A DNA stretch of 64,000 nucleotides from Calendula officinalis (lineage: Eukaryota > Streptophyta > Magnoliopsida > Asterales > Asteraceae): positions 45,356,908 through 45,420,907 of the forward strand of contig OY970825.1 of NCBI GenBank assembly GCA_963853835.1, read 5' to 3'. A model generated the notes under the pieces. That model was not told where the DNA came from. It saw only the letters and a list, made by a program, of their open reading frames with translations, and made no database searches. This document shows, piece after piece, positions 30,991-43,239 of the stretch. Made by a program: the position numbers and the translations under genes. The first letter of the stretch is position 1. The number at the start of each line of letters is the position of its first letter.

Positions 30991-33432
30991 AATTCTCCCG
31001 ATTGGCATGTTGATTCGGGAGCTACGGATCATATGACTTCTTCATGTGATTCCCTTCATCACTCGGTTCCTTACAAAGGTAACTCTCAAGTGGTATTCGG
31101 TAACGGTAACGTTTTTCCTATTAATCATAAAGGCACATCTCAAATTTATTAGAATATATCTTTACAAGACGTTTTAGTTATTCCAAACCTTACAAAGAAG
31201 TTATTATCTGTGTGCAAACTAACCACTGATCATCCCATTGATGTTTTGTTCTCTCAACCGTTTTTTCATATTCAGGACCGGAAAACTCAAAAGGTTCTAG
31301 CTAGCGGTAGATGTGAGAACGCTCTTTATGTGCTTAAAGACAATCACCGGGCGTTTGTTGCTACTATCACTCCCAAAAATGAGTCTTATGAATTATGGCA
31401 TACCCGTTTGGGTCATGTCTCGTTTGATGTAATTTCTGTTTTGAATAACTTAGGCGTTTTGTCTATTTCTTCATTGTTACCTAAACCGATCATTTGCACT
31501 TCGTGCCAATTAGCTAAAAGTAAACATTTACCTTTTACTAATAATTTTTATCGTGCTTCTAACCCTCTTGATTTAACTCATTGTAAGCTATGGGGACCAT
31601 CTCCCATTTGTTCAACCGAGGGTTATCGCTATTATGTCATATTTATAGATGATCACTCCAGGTTTACATGGTTTTATCCATTGAAGACCAAAACCGAATT
31701 TTAAACGGTTTTACCTAAGTTTATTAATCTTGTTCAAACTATGTGCTCACGAAAAATTAAAACGTTTCAAAGTGATGGTGGTTCCGAATTTGTAAATCAC
31801 ATAGTTCGCAAATTTTTTGAAGGTAATGGCACGCTTCATAGATTTTCATGCACGTACACTCCACAACAAAATGGTCGCGTTGAACGTAAACACCGACACT
31901 TAGTTGAAACGGGCTTTGCAATGCTCTTTAATGCACATGTACCGGCTAATTATTGGGTCGATGCATTTGCATCCGCCACGTTTATTATTAATCTAGTTCC
32001 TACTCAACTATTGCAAAATAAATCCCCGTTTAAGGTAATCTTCAATAAACTGCCAAATTATGACAACTTCCGGGCTTACGGGTGTCAAGTGTTTCCATAC
32101 CTTCGTGATTACTCACCACATAAACTTGCACCACGGAGCATCTCTTATGTTTTTATTGGCTATAGTACTCAATATAAAGGGTACCGGTGTCTTGATCCAA
32201 CGACTTCGCGAGTTTTTATTACACGGCATGCACGGTTTAATGAGGATATTTTCTCATTTAGTGGCAATTCTTCCACTTGCAATATCAAAAATTTAAAACT
32301 TATTACATATTTTCATGATATTCCTCATCAAAAAGTACCCATTACCCCTCACTGTTCCAATACCACCCCTATCCCACCGAACACACAACAAACGGACCAC
32401 TGTCCATTGTGTTTCTCAAAACCCGCGGATTCCTCACCTTTGGCCCACACTCACGATGACATAAACATTCCCGAGGCCCATACTCCTTTAAACCCAAATC
32501 CACCACCGCAACATCCACCACAACCTAATCCGGATCCCATGCCTCAAACTGCACCGACCCAACCTACTGTTTCCAATCCGGATCCCATTCTCGACCTAGA
32601 ACCCGCTGTTCCGCAACCACAACCGAATGCATCATCTTCTCACTCGATGCGAACTCGATCGAAGTCCGGTATATCTAAGAAAAAGCATGTTGTGGACATT
32701 GCCTCACTTCAAACATACCCGCTTCATGTTGCCTTGTCTACTATTGTTGAACCACGAGGTTTCAAGAGTGCTTCTAAAGATCCTAAATGGATGCAAGCAA
32801 TGCATGAGGAACTTGATGCCCTACATAAAAACGCAACTTGGGTCTTGGTTCCTCGGCCATCATCTACAAATGTGTTTGGATCAAAATGGTTTTATCGAGT
32901 TAAATATAAATCCGATGGTAATGTTGAACGATTTAAAGCTCGATTAGTTGCTCAAGGATATACTCAAATCCCGGGCCTTGACTTCTCTCACACCTTTAGC
33001 CCGGTTGTCAAGGCGACTACAGTTCGTATTGTTCTTTCGTTAGCCGTTTTAAATAAATGGAAATTGCATCAACTTGATGTTAAGAATGCATTCCTAAATG
33101 GCAATTTAATTGAAACCGTGTTTATGGAGCAACCACCGGGTTTTGAAAATTCTCAATACCGTAATCACGTGTGCAAATTATCTAAAGCTCTTTATGGCTT
33201 AAAACAAGCACCTCGAGCTTAGTTCCAACGGTTGAGCTCGTTTCTTATATCATATGGTTTTACTTGTAGCCGAGCCTATACTTCCCTATTTATCTTCTCC
33301 GGTGGCTCAAGTATCATGTACCTTCTTGTTTATGTTGAAGATCTTATACTTTCCGGAAATGATGAAAATGTCATTAATACTTTTATTTCACGACTCAACA
33401 ACGAATTTGCAATTAAAGACTTGGGCGATCTT
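30991..33432 (+). pseudogene. C1 pol (protease, integrase, reverse transcriptase; truncated)
   Basis: Protease motif WHVDSGATDHM lies near 31003. In-frame stops occur at about 31150, 31702 (after KTKTEF) and 33220 (after LKQAPRA). The integrase has the H-LGH and C-x2-C zinc-binding start, SDGG-SEF and PQQNGRVERK, but the first catalytic Asp position (HSDVWGP in relatives) reads HCKLWGP. The reverse transcriptase has KARLVAQGYTQIPG and LDVKNAFLNG, but the YVDD active-site box reads YVED. The frame breaks off at KDLGDLC, where the C2 LTR starts. It is inactive through stops, two altered catalytic positions and truncation. Confidence 0.9.
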
Positions 33433-33929
33433 TGTTAAGGTAAAAAGCCTTACCCCTTTAGGATCTTAAGATAACAAGACAACCTAGACTAGCTTAGAAT
33501 AGTATGTAGAAATTAGCTAAGTTTGGGTCCAATACTGAGTAGGCAGTATTGGCTGCTCAGTATTGGAACTCAGTATTGGAAATCCAATACTGAGTGGAAG
33601 GAATAAGTTACATTCTCGAATGTAACTGACTAAGATCAAATCCCTTGATCTTATTCACTTTCCTTGACCAGTCCTTCCATTACTCCTTTGCCCATTTTGT
33701 AAGATCTCTATATCATTATAAATAGAGATCACTTTGCAAATGAGTTCTCACCAATTCACGTATTTACTTTCACATATTTGTAATTGATCAGTGGTCTTGT
33801 TATTCCGCAACAAGCCACAATTAGTGGATTTATACATTGACTATATTCCTGTGTTAATCACTTTAATATTTCACTAAGGATAATAAATCTATCAATTAAC
33901 TTATAAACCAGGGTTGTTGTGACCTAACA
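33433..33929 (+). repeat. C2 5' LTR, 497 bp
   Basis: Starts TGTTAAGG and ends CCTAACA, a TG/CA pair with a short inverted repeat, followed after two bases by the priming site. It carries four copies of a (C)AGTATTGG/CCAATACTG block at 33520-33595, in both orientations. TATAAATAGAG at 33716 is a plausible TATA box. Its left edge coincides with loss of C1 homology. Confidence 0.85.
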
Positions 33930-33931
33930 AC

Positions 33932-33943
33932 TGGTATCAGAGC
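33932..33943 (+). promoter_or_regulatory. C2 primer-binding site
   Basis: TGGTATCAGAGC, complementary to initiator Met-tRNA. Confidence 0.92.
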
Positions 33944-34027
33944 AGGCTAAATAAACTCTTATTTAGTCGATCTATTACCCTGGAAGCCATTCCTTATACA
34001 TATCCTTCCCAAACTCCAAAAATCAAA

Positions 34028-36590
34028 ATGTCTTCAATTGTTGCACCAGTTATGTCTGGAAAGGGTGTGCCAATCTTTGATGGCAAAGACTTCGATCACT
34101 GGAAATTGAAGGCTCAATGGTATCTTGAGTCTATTCACCATGAAATGCTCACAGTACTGTCTGATGGTCCCATCATTCCACAAACTGTGGAACCCGTTGC
34201 AGCTACTGATGATGCTCCTGAAAGCACAAGAACAGTTCCAAAACTGAAGCATACATGGACTGATACTGACCTTCAGTTGTAAAGTCTGGACTCCAGAGCA
34301 AAGGGGGTGATTGGTAATGCAGTTACCAAAGAAATACTAAATGCAATTATGAAATTGCCAACTGCAAAAGCTATGTGGGATAACCTATCAGTCACCTATG
34401 AAGGCACAACTAAGGTGAAGTTGCAGACAAAGAGCAACAAGAGAAGGAAGTATGAAAACTTCTTCTCAAGTCCTAATGAAGACATCACCACTCTCTATAA
34501 CAGGTTTAATACTGTTATCCATGATCTCATCAGTGTAGGGACTGTGAAGGAAGAAGGAGAACTTGTTTAAAAGTTTCTGGACAACCTTCCTCAACAATTC
34601 CTTGACATGACAAACTGTATCAATGCTGCTAACAACATTGAAACATACACTCTTCAAACACTGTTTGGTTTAATGTTGAATCATGAGGAGAACAATGCTG
34701 CAAGACTGATCAACTGGAAGAAAACTGACAAGACTTCTACTGGCATGGATTTAGTTGTGCAACAGGCCTATACTGTCACTGAGCCTGAAGAGCCAGAGGT
34801 TGATCTTGCTGATGCTGAGGCAGAGGAGCTTGAAAAATTCAAATGGCTCTCATGTCTATGAAGTTGGATCAGTTGAAGAAGAAGATCTTGGGTGTTAGCT
34901 CTTATAACACTGACCCAAGATCAGGTCTATGCTACAGGTGTGGAAAGCGTAGACAAATTGTTGCCAACTGTCATGCTAAGTCAACTGAAAATGATCAGAA
35001 TGACAAGATTGCATACCGAGCTAAACGGTATAGGGACAAGTATGTCAAGTTGAAGAATTGGAGCAAAGGAAAGGGTGCAGCAGGGAATGGAGCACCTCAT
35101 CAGGCACTTTACTCTGAAGCTTGGATGGATGAAGAGCTCAGTGATGATGAGGAAGAAGTTGAAAACAAAGCCTTTATGGCTTTCACTGAAGAAGATTTGA
35201 AGAGCTCCTTTGAGAAGGACATCAAGGAAGCTGAGAGGATGAGTGTTCATAATGATTGGGATTCAACTCAGTTGTACAAGGTGAGTTCCTTTCAAACTTA
35301 TTCAGTGAATGAAAAAGAAAAGATTTTTGAGTACATGATTGTTGATCTTAAAACTTTAGTACAGAAAGAAAAAGCTTTAATATTAACTATTCTTGAACTT
35401 GAAAGGGTAAATAATGAACATTTAGATAAATTAGCAAAATTTAAAGATTTAGAATTAAATTTTTTGAACTTACAAGACATGAACCAAAGATTAGCTGACA
35501 AAGCTCATTTACACAAACTGGAAAAAGAAAAATTTGAAAAACAGTGTAAATCTTGGGGAATTGCCTCTATTAAATTAAATAAAGTCTAAATCAACAATTT
35601 CCAGAAAATGTGAGGGCTGCACTTGGTGTTGATCCTCAGTTAAAAAATAGAAACAATTTTGCTGATTTATTTGAAGAATTTTCAGATATGAACCCTATTC
35701 AGTTTGTCAAATCAAAAACATTTTGTGAAGCTGGATGTCAAACTGAGTCAGATGATGAGGACAAAATCATTTTTGATAAACCTATTGGTCCATCTATCTT
35801 TTCAAAATTCTATACTGAACTACAAGAGCTCAGTATTGAATTTCCTGAAAAAGAAATTTCTGATACTGAACCCGAAGTAGTGCAGTTGACAGATCTGCTG
35901 TTCCACCATTTGAATTATTATTTAATACAACTACTTTTGAAAAATATAATGAAAATGAAACTACTTCTACATCAAGTGTTATAACTGATATTGAAGTTGC
36001 AGGAACAGAAAAGTCATGTACTGAAGAACCTAAAGAGCCTGTTAAAGTTGTCATTTTAAAACATGATAATCAAAAACCAACTTCGACAGGATCTTCAAGT
36101 GGCAAAAGCAATAAGTCTAAAAATAATAAGAGTTCTTTGCCAAATAAAAAGAAGAAACCAGATCCATCTTCTCGAAAACTAGTTAAAAATAAAATTAAAC
36201 CACCTACTAAAAATGACAAAAATAGCATTTTAAAATCTATTGGTGATCAGATTAAATTTCTAAGTCAAAAGTTTGCAAAACTTACTAATACTGATCAGTC
36301 AAGAGAGAAACAATTTTCTAAAATACCTTATGAAAACATGTTTAGAAATAGGCCTTGAAAATGTTATAGATGTCATCATACTCGTCATAAGGGAGATGAA
36401 TGCTGGACTGATCTCTCAAATCCTAAGCACTCAGTACCAAAAAAGAAGAAATAAAATCAGTCAGTATCACCTAAGAAAACCTCTAAGGTTGCTCCTGAAG
36501 TGATACTGACCTCTCCATTTAAAGAGATCAAGTCTAAACCTGTTTCTCCTACCAAAGGTCCCATTAAAAAATGGGTTCCTAAAAAGAACT
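34028..36590 (+). pseudogene. C2 gag
   Basis: Starts MSSIVAPVMSGKGVPIFDGK and FDHWKLKAQWYLES, the copia gag opening. Stops at 34280 and 34568 and a frameshift near 34845 break it. The zinc knuckle reads CYRCGKRRQIVANC, with Gln at the His position. After it comes a Lys/Glu-rich coiled-coil half (LEKEKFEKQCKSWG region) with a stop at 35587, a frameshift near 35935, and the end KKWVPKKN-stop. The very long gag is characteristic of SIRE elements. Inactive. Confidence 0.85.
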
Positions 36591-36609
36591 AATCATAATT
36601 TTGTGTCTT

Positions 36610-37962
36610 GTGCAGGGTGACAGAAAATGGTACTTAGATAGTGGCTGCTCAAGACACATGACTGGCAGTATGGAGTACCTTCTAAACTATACTCCAGAGA
36701 AGGGTCCTTCTATCAAGTTTGGGGATGATTCAGTAGGAAAAACAAGAGGATATTGAGTGATCAACGCAAGCAACATTACTTTCAAAAGAGTTGCCTATGT
36801 AGAGGGTCTGAAACACAATCTGCTCAGTATCAGTGATGATGACAATGAAGCTCGATTCAGGAAGACTGCAGGAATCATCTACAATGACAAGGGGCAACCT
36901 GTACTCATTGCTCGAAGAAAGAAAGATGTCTATGTGGTCAACCTGTTTGAACTAGACCCTACTATTCGAGTTTGCCTGCTTTCTAAAGTCAATCCAGAAC
37001 TGAACTGGATGTGGTGCAAGAAACTCTCTCACATCAACTTCAGAAACATCAACGAGCTCAGTATGAAGAAGTTGGTGAGAGGGTTGCCACAATTACTTAT
37101 TCTAAAGATAAGTTATGTACATCATGTGAAATGGGCAAGCAGAAGAAGAGTTCATTTAAATCAAAAGTCAATCACTCAATAAATGAACCTCTTACTATGA
37201 TACATATGGATCTTTTTGGCCCCATCAGTACTCCATCTCTGGGCAAAAAGATTTATACTCTAGTCATGGTCGATGAATACTCAAGGTACACTTGGGTCAT
37301 CTTCCTCAAGACCAAATCAGATGCCACCACAGAAATCATTGCCTTCATCAAGAGAGAAGAACTACAGAAAGGCAACAAGGTCAAACAACTTAGAAGTGAC
37401 CATGGTACTGAGTTCAAGAACTCAGTATTAGCTGATTTCTGTGAAGACAAAGGAATTGTACAAAACTTCTCTGCAGCCTACACACCACAACAAAATGGTG
37501 TTGTAGAAAGGAAAAATAGAACATTGATTGAAGCTGCAAGAACTTTGTTATGCCATGCTGGGCTGGCACTGAGCTTCTGGGCTGTAGCTGTAAACTGTGC
37601 TAACTTTACACAGAACATAGCCACAATAGTCCAGAGACATCACAAGACTCCTTATGAGTTATATCATGGCAGGGTTCCTAATGTGGAATATTTCCACATC
37701 TTTGGGAGTAAATGTTTTGTACTCAGTACTAAACAAAATCTCAACAAATTTGCTCCCAAAGCAAATGAAGGTGTGTTCATGGGGTATTCACCACACTCTA
37801 GAGCGTTCAGAGTGTCTATTTTATCTACAAAGGTGATTGAAGAATCCATCCATGTTACTTTTGATGAAAATCCGGATGTGCATTCTGATTCAGCACATGA
37901 GGACATAAGTGGTATAGAAACCTTATGTAATCCAGAAAACTCCAATGCTGACCAACCCAAGT
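36610..37962 (+). pseudogene. C2 pol, protease and integrase part
   Basis: Protease start KWYLDSGCSRHMTG near 36628. A TGA at about 36756 breaks the frame after KTRGY, and a frameshift lies near 37090. The integrase zinc region reads WCKKLSH (first His lost) and CTSCEMGKQ. The catalytic core keeps all three acidic positions: HMDLFGP, RSDHGTEF and PQQNGVVERK. The frame is open from 37011 right up to the L insertion at 37963. Confidence 0.88.
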
Positions 37963-39078
37963 TGAAGGGTTTCATGGTACCTGATCGACCACTTGGGTCA
38001 ACCTCCTAGTATGCTTGGTTCGAAACCTTGCTGACCAAGAACATGAATCTGTTCTTGACCGGTTAAAACCAACTAGCTGATTTAATCCCTAAAAGCGGAA
38101 GTGAGATTAAACCTAATCCTTAAACTTTAAAGGATTGGGATGTTGGAAATCTAGATTAGATTAACAAGAAAGAAACCTTGTACGAAAAACTCGAACACAC
38201 ACACATGCTTGTGGTGTTCGACGAACTAACCAAGAACCCTAGGGTTCTTGGTTCGATTTCAGCCAAGAGGGAGAAGAGGAAAGAGTGTTCCGTGAATCAT
38301 ACCTTAGGTTTAGCTTAAGATAGTCCACTGATGATGAACATGATGAGCGATCCTATAAATGATCACTTGCAACGATCTTGATCTTCGAAACTCGGAAAAC
38401 GAACGAAGAACACGAAGAACACAAGACTTGTGTTCTTGGTGTTTCGGCCGAATATGAGAGGGGGAGAGGGGACGAATTTCGTGTAGGGTTGCAAGGGAAT
38501 AAGGCTTACCGTAAGCCTCTTATTTATACATAAATAAGTTACGCTTAGAACCCCTAATTTTAATTAAGATTAGATCTTTAATTAAACTTTCCTTTTAACA
38601 CTTCCATCCCTTATAGTTTAACTAGTTTATTTTTCTTTCACTTAACTATTAAATGTCTAGTATTAATACACTAATAATTCGGTACCCATATACACGAAAT
38701 ATATACTTGTATTTATACTTTTAATAATTAATTATATAATAACATTTATATAATTTATACAACAATATTATCCAATTACTATATGATTTAATGGCTTTAA
38801 ATCATATCATGGATAATTTTTAATTAACACATTGTATATTTACTCAACTAGTAAATGTACAAATACTTGTATTAATTAGTTAGTTAAACTAATCTAGTAA
38901 TAAGTTAAACTTAACTTAATACTTAACCGATTCATAATGACTATTATGAATCATTCCTCTTCGTAGTATCATTGCATATCTTGCTCGTATTACATGCACT
39001 CACCGGTGTGACCCTTAAGTGTCTCGTAGGCATGGATGTATCATCATAGGTTGACTAACTGTGCACATAAATCCTTCA
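37963..39078 (-). repeat. L 3' LTR, 1116 bp
   Basis: Plus-strand ends TGAAGGG and ATCCTTCA form TG/CA with a 6-bp inverted repeat. About 96% identical by eye to 61914-63040, with one indel of about 20 bp near 38400. Confidence 0.93.
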
Positions 39079-39870
39079 GACTCCCACCTATGCAAGTTTG
39101 TAACCTTTGTCTTAATGATACGAGCTACAATGGCCTTCTAGATGGGCATGTAGGTAACCAACCCCATAAAAACAACTTATGTAACCCAGGTATATTTTTT
39201 GAAAAACTTTTTAATATCGTCTCCTAGTAAAGAACACTGTGTCTCTACTTCTTGGGCAACTATGTTAGGTTTTACTTGTAGCACGATATTTTTGATACCG
39301 AATACGAGCATGGTAGAAATTATCAACTCCTGTATTTGAAATCATTTCATGACTTCTTGATTCAAACTGTTGTGATAAACGACAAAGAACAAATCAGTTC
39401 GTTTGGGCATGGCCATGCACTTTCCAGTTATCTCATCATGTCAAAGGACCCATAAATATCTCTCCTAAAAAGGAGGTGCAATTACCATCTTGTTATATTT
39501 CGATTTAAAATACAACTTCCTTTGTACCCAGTAAGACCTCGTATGACAACCATATTTCAGGCTTGTCTAAGACGAACCAAAGCACATTAGTCATTGTATC
39601 CTAAACCAAATACCTCAGGCTTAAGGACAATCCTAGTGAATAATACTTTTGAACTTTTCAACCACGAAGTATTATCAGGATGGTCAATCCAATATTCGTC
39701 GATCTCCAACAGAATATCACCGATATTTGGTATACACATAACTTGTGTAGCTATCTTCGAAAAACTTCGAATCTACCACCAAATACCGCGATGACGTTAA
39801 CGTCCCATCAAGGTTCCCACCAAGACGAGTAGTCGCGGATTTATACATTTTGAATAAAAAAAAGACTTTT
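39079..39870 (-). other. L polypurine tract and 3' interior
   Basis: Minus strand GGTGGGAGTC adjoins the 3' LTR. The rest to 39870 is non-coding; small frames here carry no domain. Confidence 0.6.
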
Positions 39871-42096
39871 TGTAACATCCCGAGACCCGGCCTAGAATAT
39901 TTTATTTCTTTCGGTAAGTAATATCTAATTGTTTAATATTTATTGGATTTTATTTGAATTAATTGAAATTAATTGTATTTTAACCAAGGGGTTAAAATTA
40001 GTGAAAATTGAATTATTAGATATTAATATGATTTTTGCATATCCGGGATCATTTTTAAATTTCAATTCCAAATATATTTTCGTTGTGTAAATCAGAGTTC
40101 GTTTAGGCCTTAAATTTTATCAGCGTATATTAGATAACATGTATTTATACTGTGTTTAAGTTAAAAATATGTAAAATCCTCTTTGTGTGACACGTGATAT
40201 ATTAGGTGTCCCAAAACCCTTTCTTTTGCCTGCTCTCTTCGTGACTCACAGACACACACACACACTCAATTATCACCCAAGAAATTGAAGAAACTTGTAT
40301 TATTGAAGAAAATCTTGAATCTCCTTCTTTCTTTCCACTGATTTTCGGATTCTAGGGCATGCAATAGGTATTTTATCATCTTGTTGTTGTGTTCTTGAAG
40401 TTATAGTTAATGTTTTTGAGTTATGGTGGGTTTCTTGCATAAAGTGTTAAATTGTTTAAATCTTTACAATCTAAATGAAGTTGGTGACTGATTTCTATGT
40501 TTTAAATGTTTAGTTGTTGAGTAGCAACCAAACTTAGAGCTCTTAGCACCAAGCTTCTCCAATGGTGTTTGGGGAAGATGACCTAAAAACCCTAAAATTG
40601 AGAAGATGAAGTTTTATGCTTAAAGTAGTTAACTTTTAGTGAAAATGACATGTTAAAATGATTATTGTTGGTAGGAATTAACCATAGAATGAATTGTTGA
40701 TTGTTGTCTTGAGTAATTGGGTGTTTGGATGAAAATTTGTATAAAAACCCGTAGCTAAAGAAAATGGCAGCTTTTTGCTGAATTTTGGCGGTTTTGTAAA
40801 AATCATATAAAATCAACCGTAACTCCATCTTGGGCGTGCGACCAGTCGTTTCGAAGGTCTATGAGTCTACTTTATTTATATCATAATTTCATAATCTGAT
40901 ATGGTCATAAAACTGTTCAGATTTCTGAGTTAGTACCAGAGGTCGTATGTCTCTTTTTCGGGTCAAATATGTATTGAAAACTTTGGGTGTTTCGATGTAT
41001 AATATGTAATCATGAGGTTTGTCATAAAATGGTAATTGTATGTTTAAGAAATGTTAATAAAATTATGTATTTGAAGTATTAGAACCTTGTTCTCGGTTTT
41101 GACCCGTTTGGGCCTAAATTGTTAAATTATGGTTTTGTTCAATTTAGTGTAGATGTTATTATAAACCTTTGACTATGAAAGTTTTGAGTTGGTTTAGTCA
41201 CAAGTAGAATTTCAGGTAAGTGGTCTTAAAGTTGGTGCAATATATGCTTTGGTCATTAGTTTATATTATTGTCATTTTCGGTGGAATTTTAGTTACTAAT
41301 TCGGTATTCATTTTATACAGGAAAAGGGAAGCAAGCTCAGTAATATAAGAATACTGAGTTTTGATCAAGTTGCTGTGCTAAGGTGAGTGGATTTAGCCTA
41401 TAACTTGTATGGATTATAATGGTGTAGATGGTATTTCACATTCGGTTCTTGTTTGGGTGTTTGTTAATTAACTAGATATTCCCTACGTTATTTTTATGGA
41501 TTGTTTATTTGGTATAGTAATTAATGAAGATTATTAATTACTCGATTGAATGCGCATTCGGGTGGATAGAGGTCGGTAATGGGTGAATTCTACTGAGCCA
41601 TCGGTTACTATTGGATAACGGATTCTTGGACCTTGGATGCATTCGTTGCATTTGAAGGAGGCTTTACCGTGCCAATGTAGTAAAGGGGTCTTTCGGTTAC
41701 CGTTGTTGGGCCAACAATGGTTTAGGGTTCGGCCGAACCGCCGTCCTCTGTGTTTGTGGTTACCTATAATTAGTTGTGTGAATCTTATTTGTTGTGTTTA
41801 TACAATTTAGATGCTTTATTCATTCACTTAACTTTGTGCTAATCCCCCACCTCGTTGATTCTTTTGCAGGTTTGATAGTTGGGCGGGTCAAGGGGTGTTT
41901 TGTCGGAATGGTTGACCGTGGCTCTTATTTTTGGATATAATTTGTAATTAGGCCATATTGGTGGTAAAACTGTTTTAATTTATATTATGTTTGGTTATGT
42001 AATAACTTAAGTTTTGGGGTATAACTAAAATGGGACGCTTCCGTAATAATTTAAAAAAAAAAAAAAAAAAATGGCTTGAGTTTTTGCGGTGTTACA
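39871..42096 (+). repeat. G1 5' LTR, 2226 bp
   Basis: Begins TGTAACATCCCGAGACCCGG and ends TGCGGTGTTACA. A pure A run at about 42052-42070 corresponds to a mixed T and A run in the other LTR. Confidence 0.95.
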
Positions 42097-42099
42097 ACT

Positions 42100-42111
42100 T
42101 GGTATCAGAGC
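42100..42111 (+). promoter_or_regulatory. G1 primer-binding site
   Basis: TGGTATCAGAGC three bases after the LTR end. Confidence 0.93.
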
Positions 42112-42296
42112 CCTAGTTTGGCAATGTGTACACATTTAGGTGTCCATTCCCAAATCTTGGTTCGAGTTTTGGTCAAACATTCCGGACGAAAAGGGATAGA
42201 GCTTTAGTGAATGTAGGGTTAGTAGTTACTAGTTAGTATGATAGGTACTAACGTATTCAACTAACGTTTTGTGAGATGTTGTGTTTGTTGACAGAG

Positions 42297-43239
42297 ATGG
42301 TTGATAACGATCCCAATCCTTTGGTAACTCCACCGAACTCCGAACCAGAAATTATTGGTACATCCAGGGATACGAATGCTGAGAAAGAAGAATATATTTT
42401 GAGAATAGAAAGCAGATTGGAATACCTTCAAAGTGTCGTCGATAACATGAACCAAAATCATAATAACCAATTACGAAATTTTCCCCCAATGTCCAACCCA
42501 ACATTGGCCACTTCTACAATGCAAATCCCTTCTACACCAGCTTTTACCATGACAGTACCTTTTAATGTCGACATCCACCGAACCTAACCCTGTAATGTCA
42601 CAACCACAATACTATTATGATACCCCGAGTCAAGGAATGCCTCAATACCAATTCAACAACCAACAATACCAGTTAGTAAGGAAACCCTCATGTACTTTCA
42701 AACACTTTCTAGATTGTAAGCCACCCGAATACAGTGGCAGTCGAGATCCCAGTGTTACATTAAATTGGTTAAGAGAAATCGATAGAACTTTGGATGCTTG
42801 TGGTTGCGACCCCGAATATAGAGTGATGTATGCTACCCGAAAGTTAATAGGTGGGGCAATGGTGTGGTGGGACACATTGATTGAGAACTATCCCAAAGAA
42901 ACGGTTAATATGATAACATGGGATCAATTTAAGGAACAATTGTGCAAACGTTATTGCAATTCTTTTGAGATGGATATGATCCGATCCGAGTTTTTAAATT
43001 TGCGAATGACGGAGAGAATGACGGTTAACGATCTTATTGAGCAATTCAATGAGAAATTAAGGTTTGTACAACAATGGGTACCTGATGAGTCTTCAAGAAT
43101 AAAGCATTTTATCGGTGCCTTGAGACCCGAATACCGTACTACCGCTAGACTAGCAACTACTTTGTCACAAGCATTTGATCTGGCTAAAGCTGTTGAAGGT
43201 GATATGAATACTCAAGAATGGGTGAACAGAGATAGGTCG
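42297..43239 (+). pseudogene. G1 gag, N-terminal part, broken by G2
   Basis: ATG at 42297 opens a frame with a short coiled coil (EEYILRIESRLEYLQSVVDN). A frameshift near 42565 moves it to a second frame containing the retrotransposon gag core: KPPEYSGSRDPSVTLNWLRE, GAMVWWDTLIENYP, WDQFKEQLCKRY and VNDLIEQFNEKLRFVQQW. The frame ends where G2 is inserted after the codon at 43237-43239. The protein would form the particle shell if intact. Confidence 0.9.

Larger units (their letters stand above)
29819..33432 (+). mobile_element. C1: RE1/Ale-type Ty1-copia retrotransposon, decayed, 3' part displaced by C2
   Basis: Likely 5' LTR 29819-29962 (TGTTGATATT to TTGTTTACA), priming site TGGTATCAG at 29963, gag from 30110 and pol to 33432, where C2 begins. 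RNase H and the 3' LTR are not in the window. Domain order (zinc knuckle, protease, integrase, reverse transcriptase) is copia. LTR limits rest on TG/CA ends and the priming site alone, since the partner LTR is outside. Confidence 0.8.
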
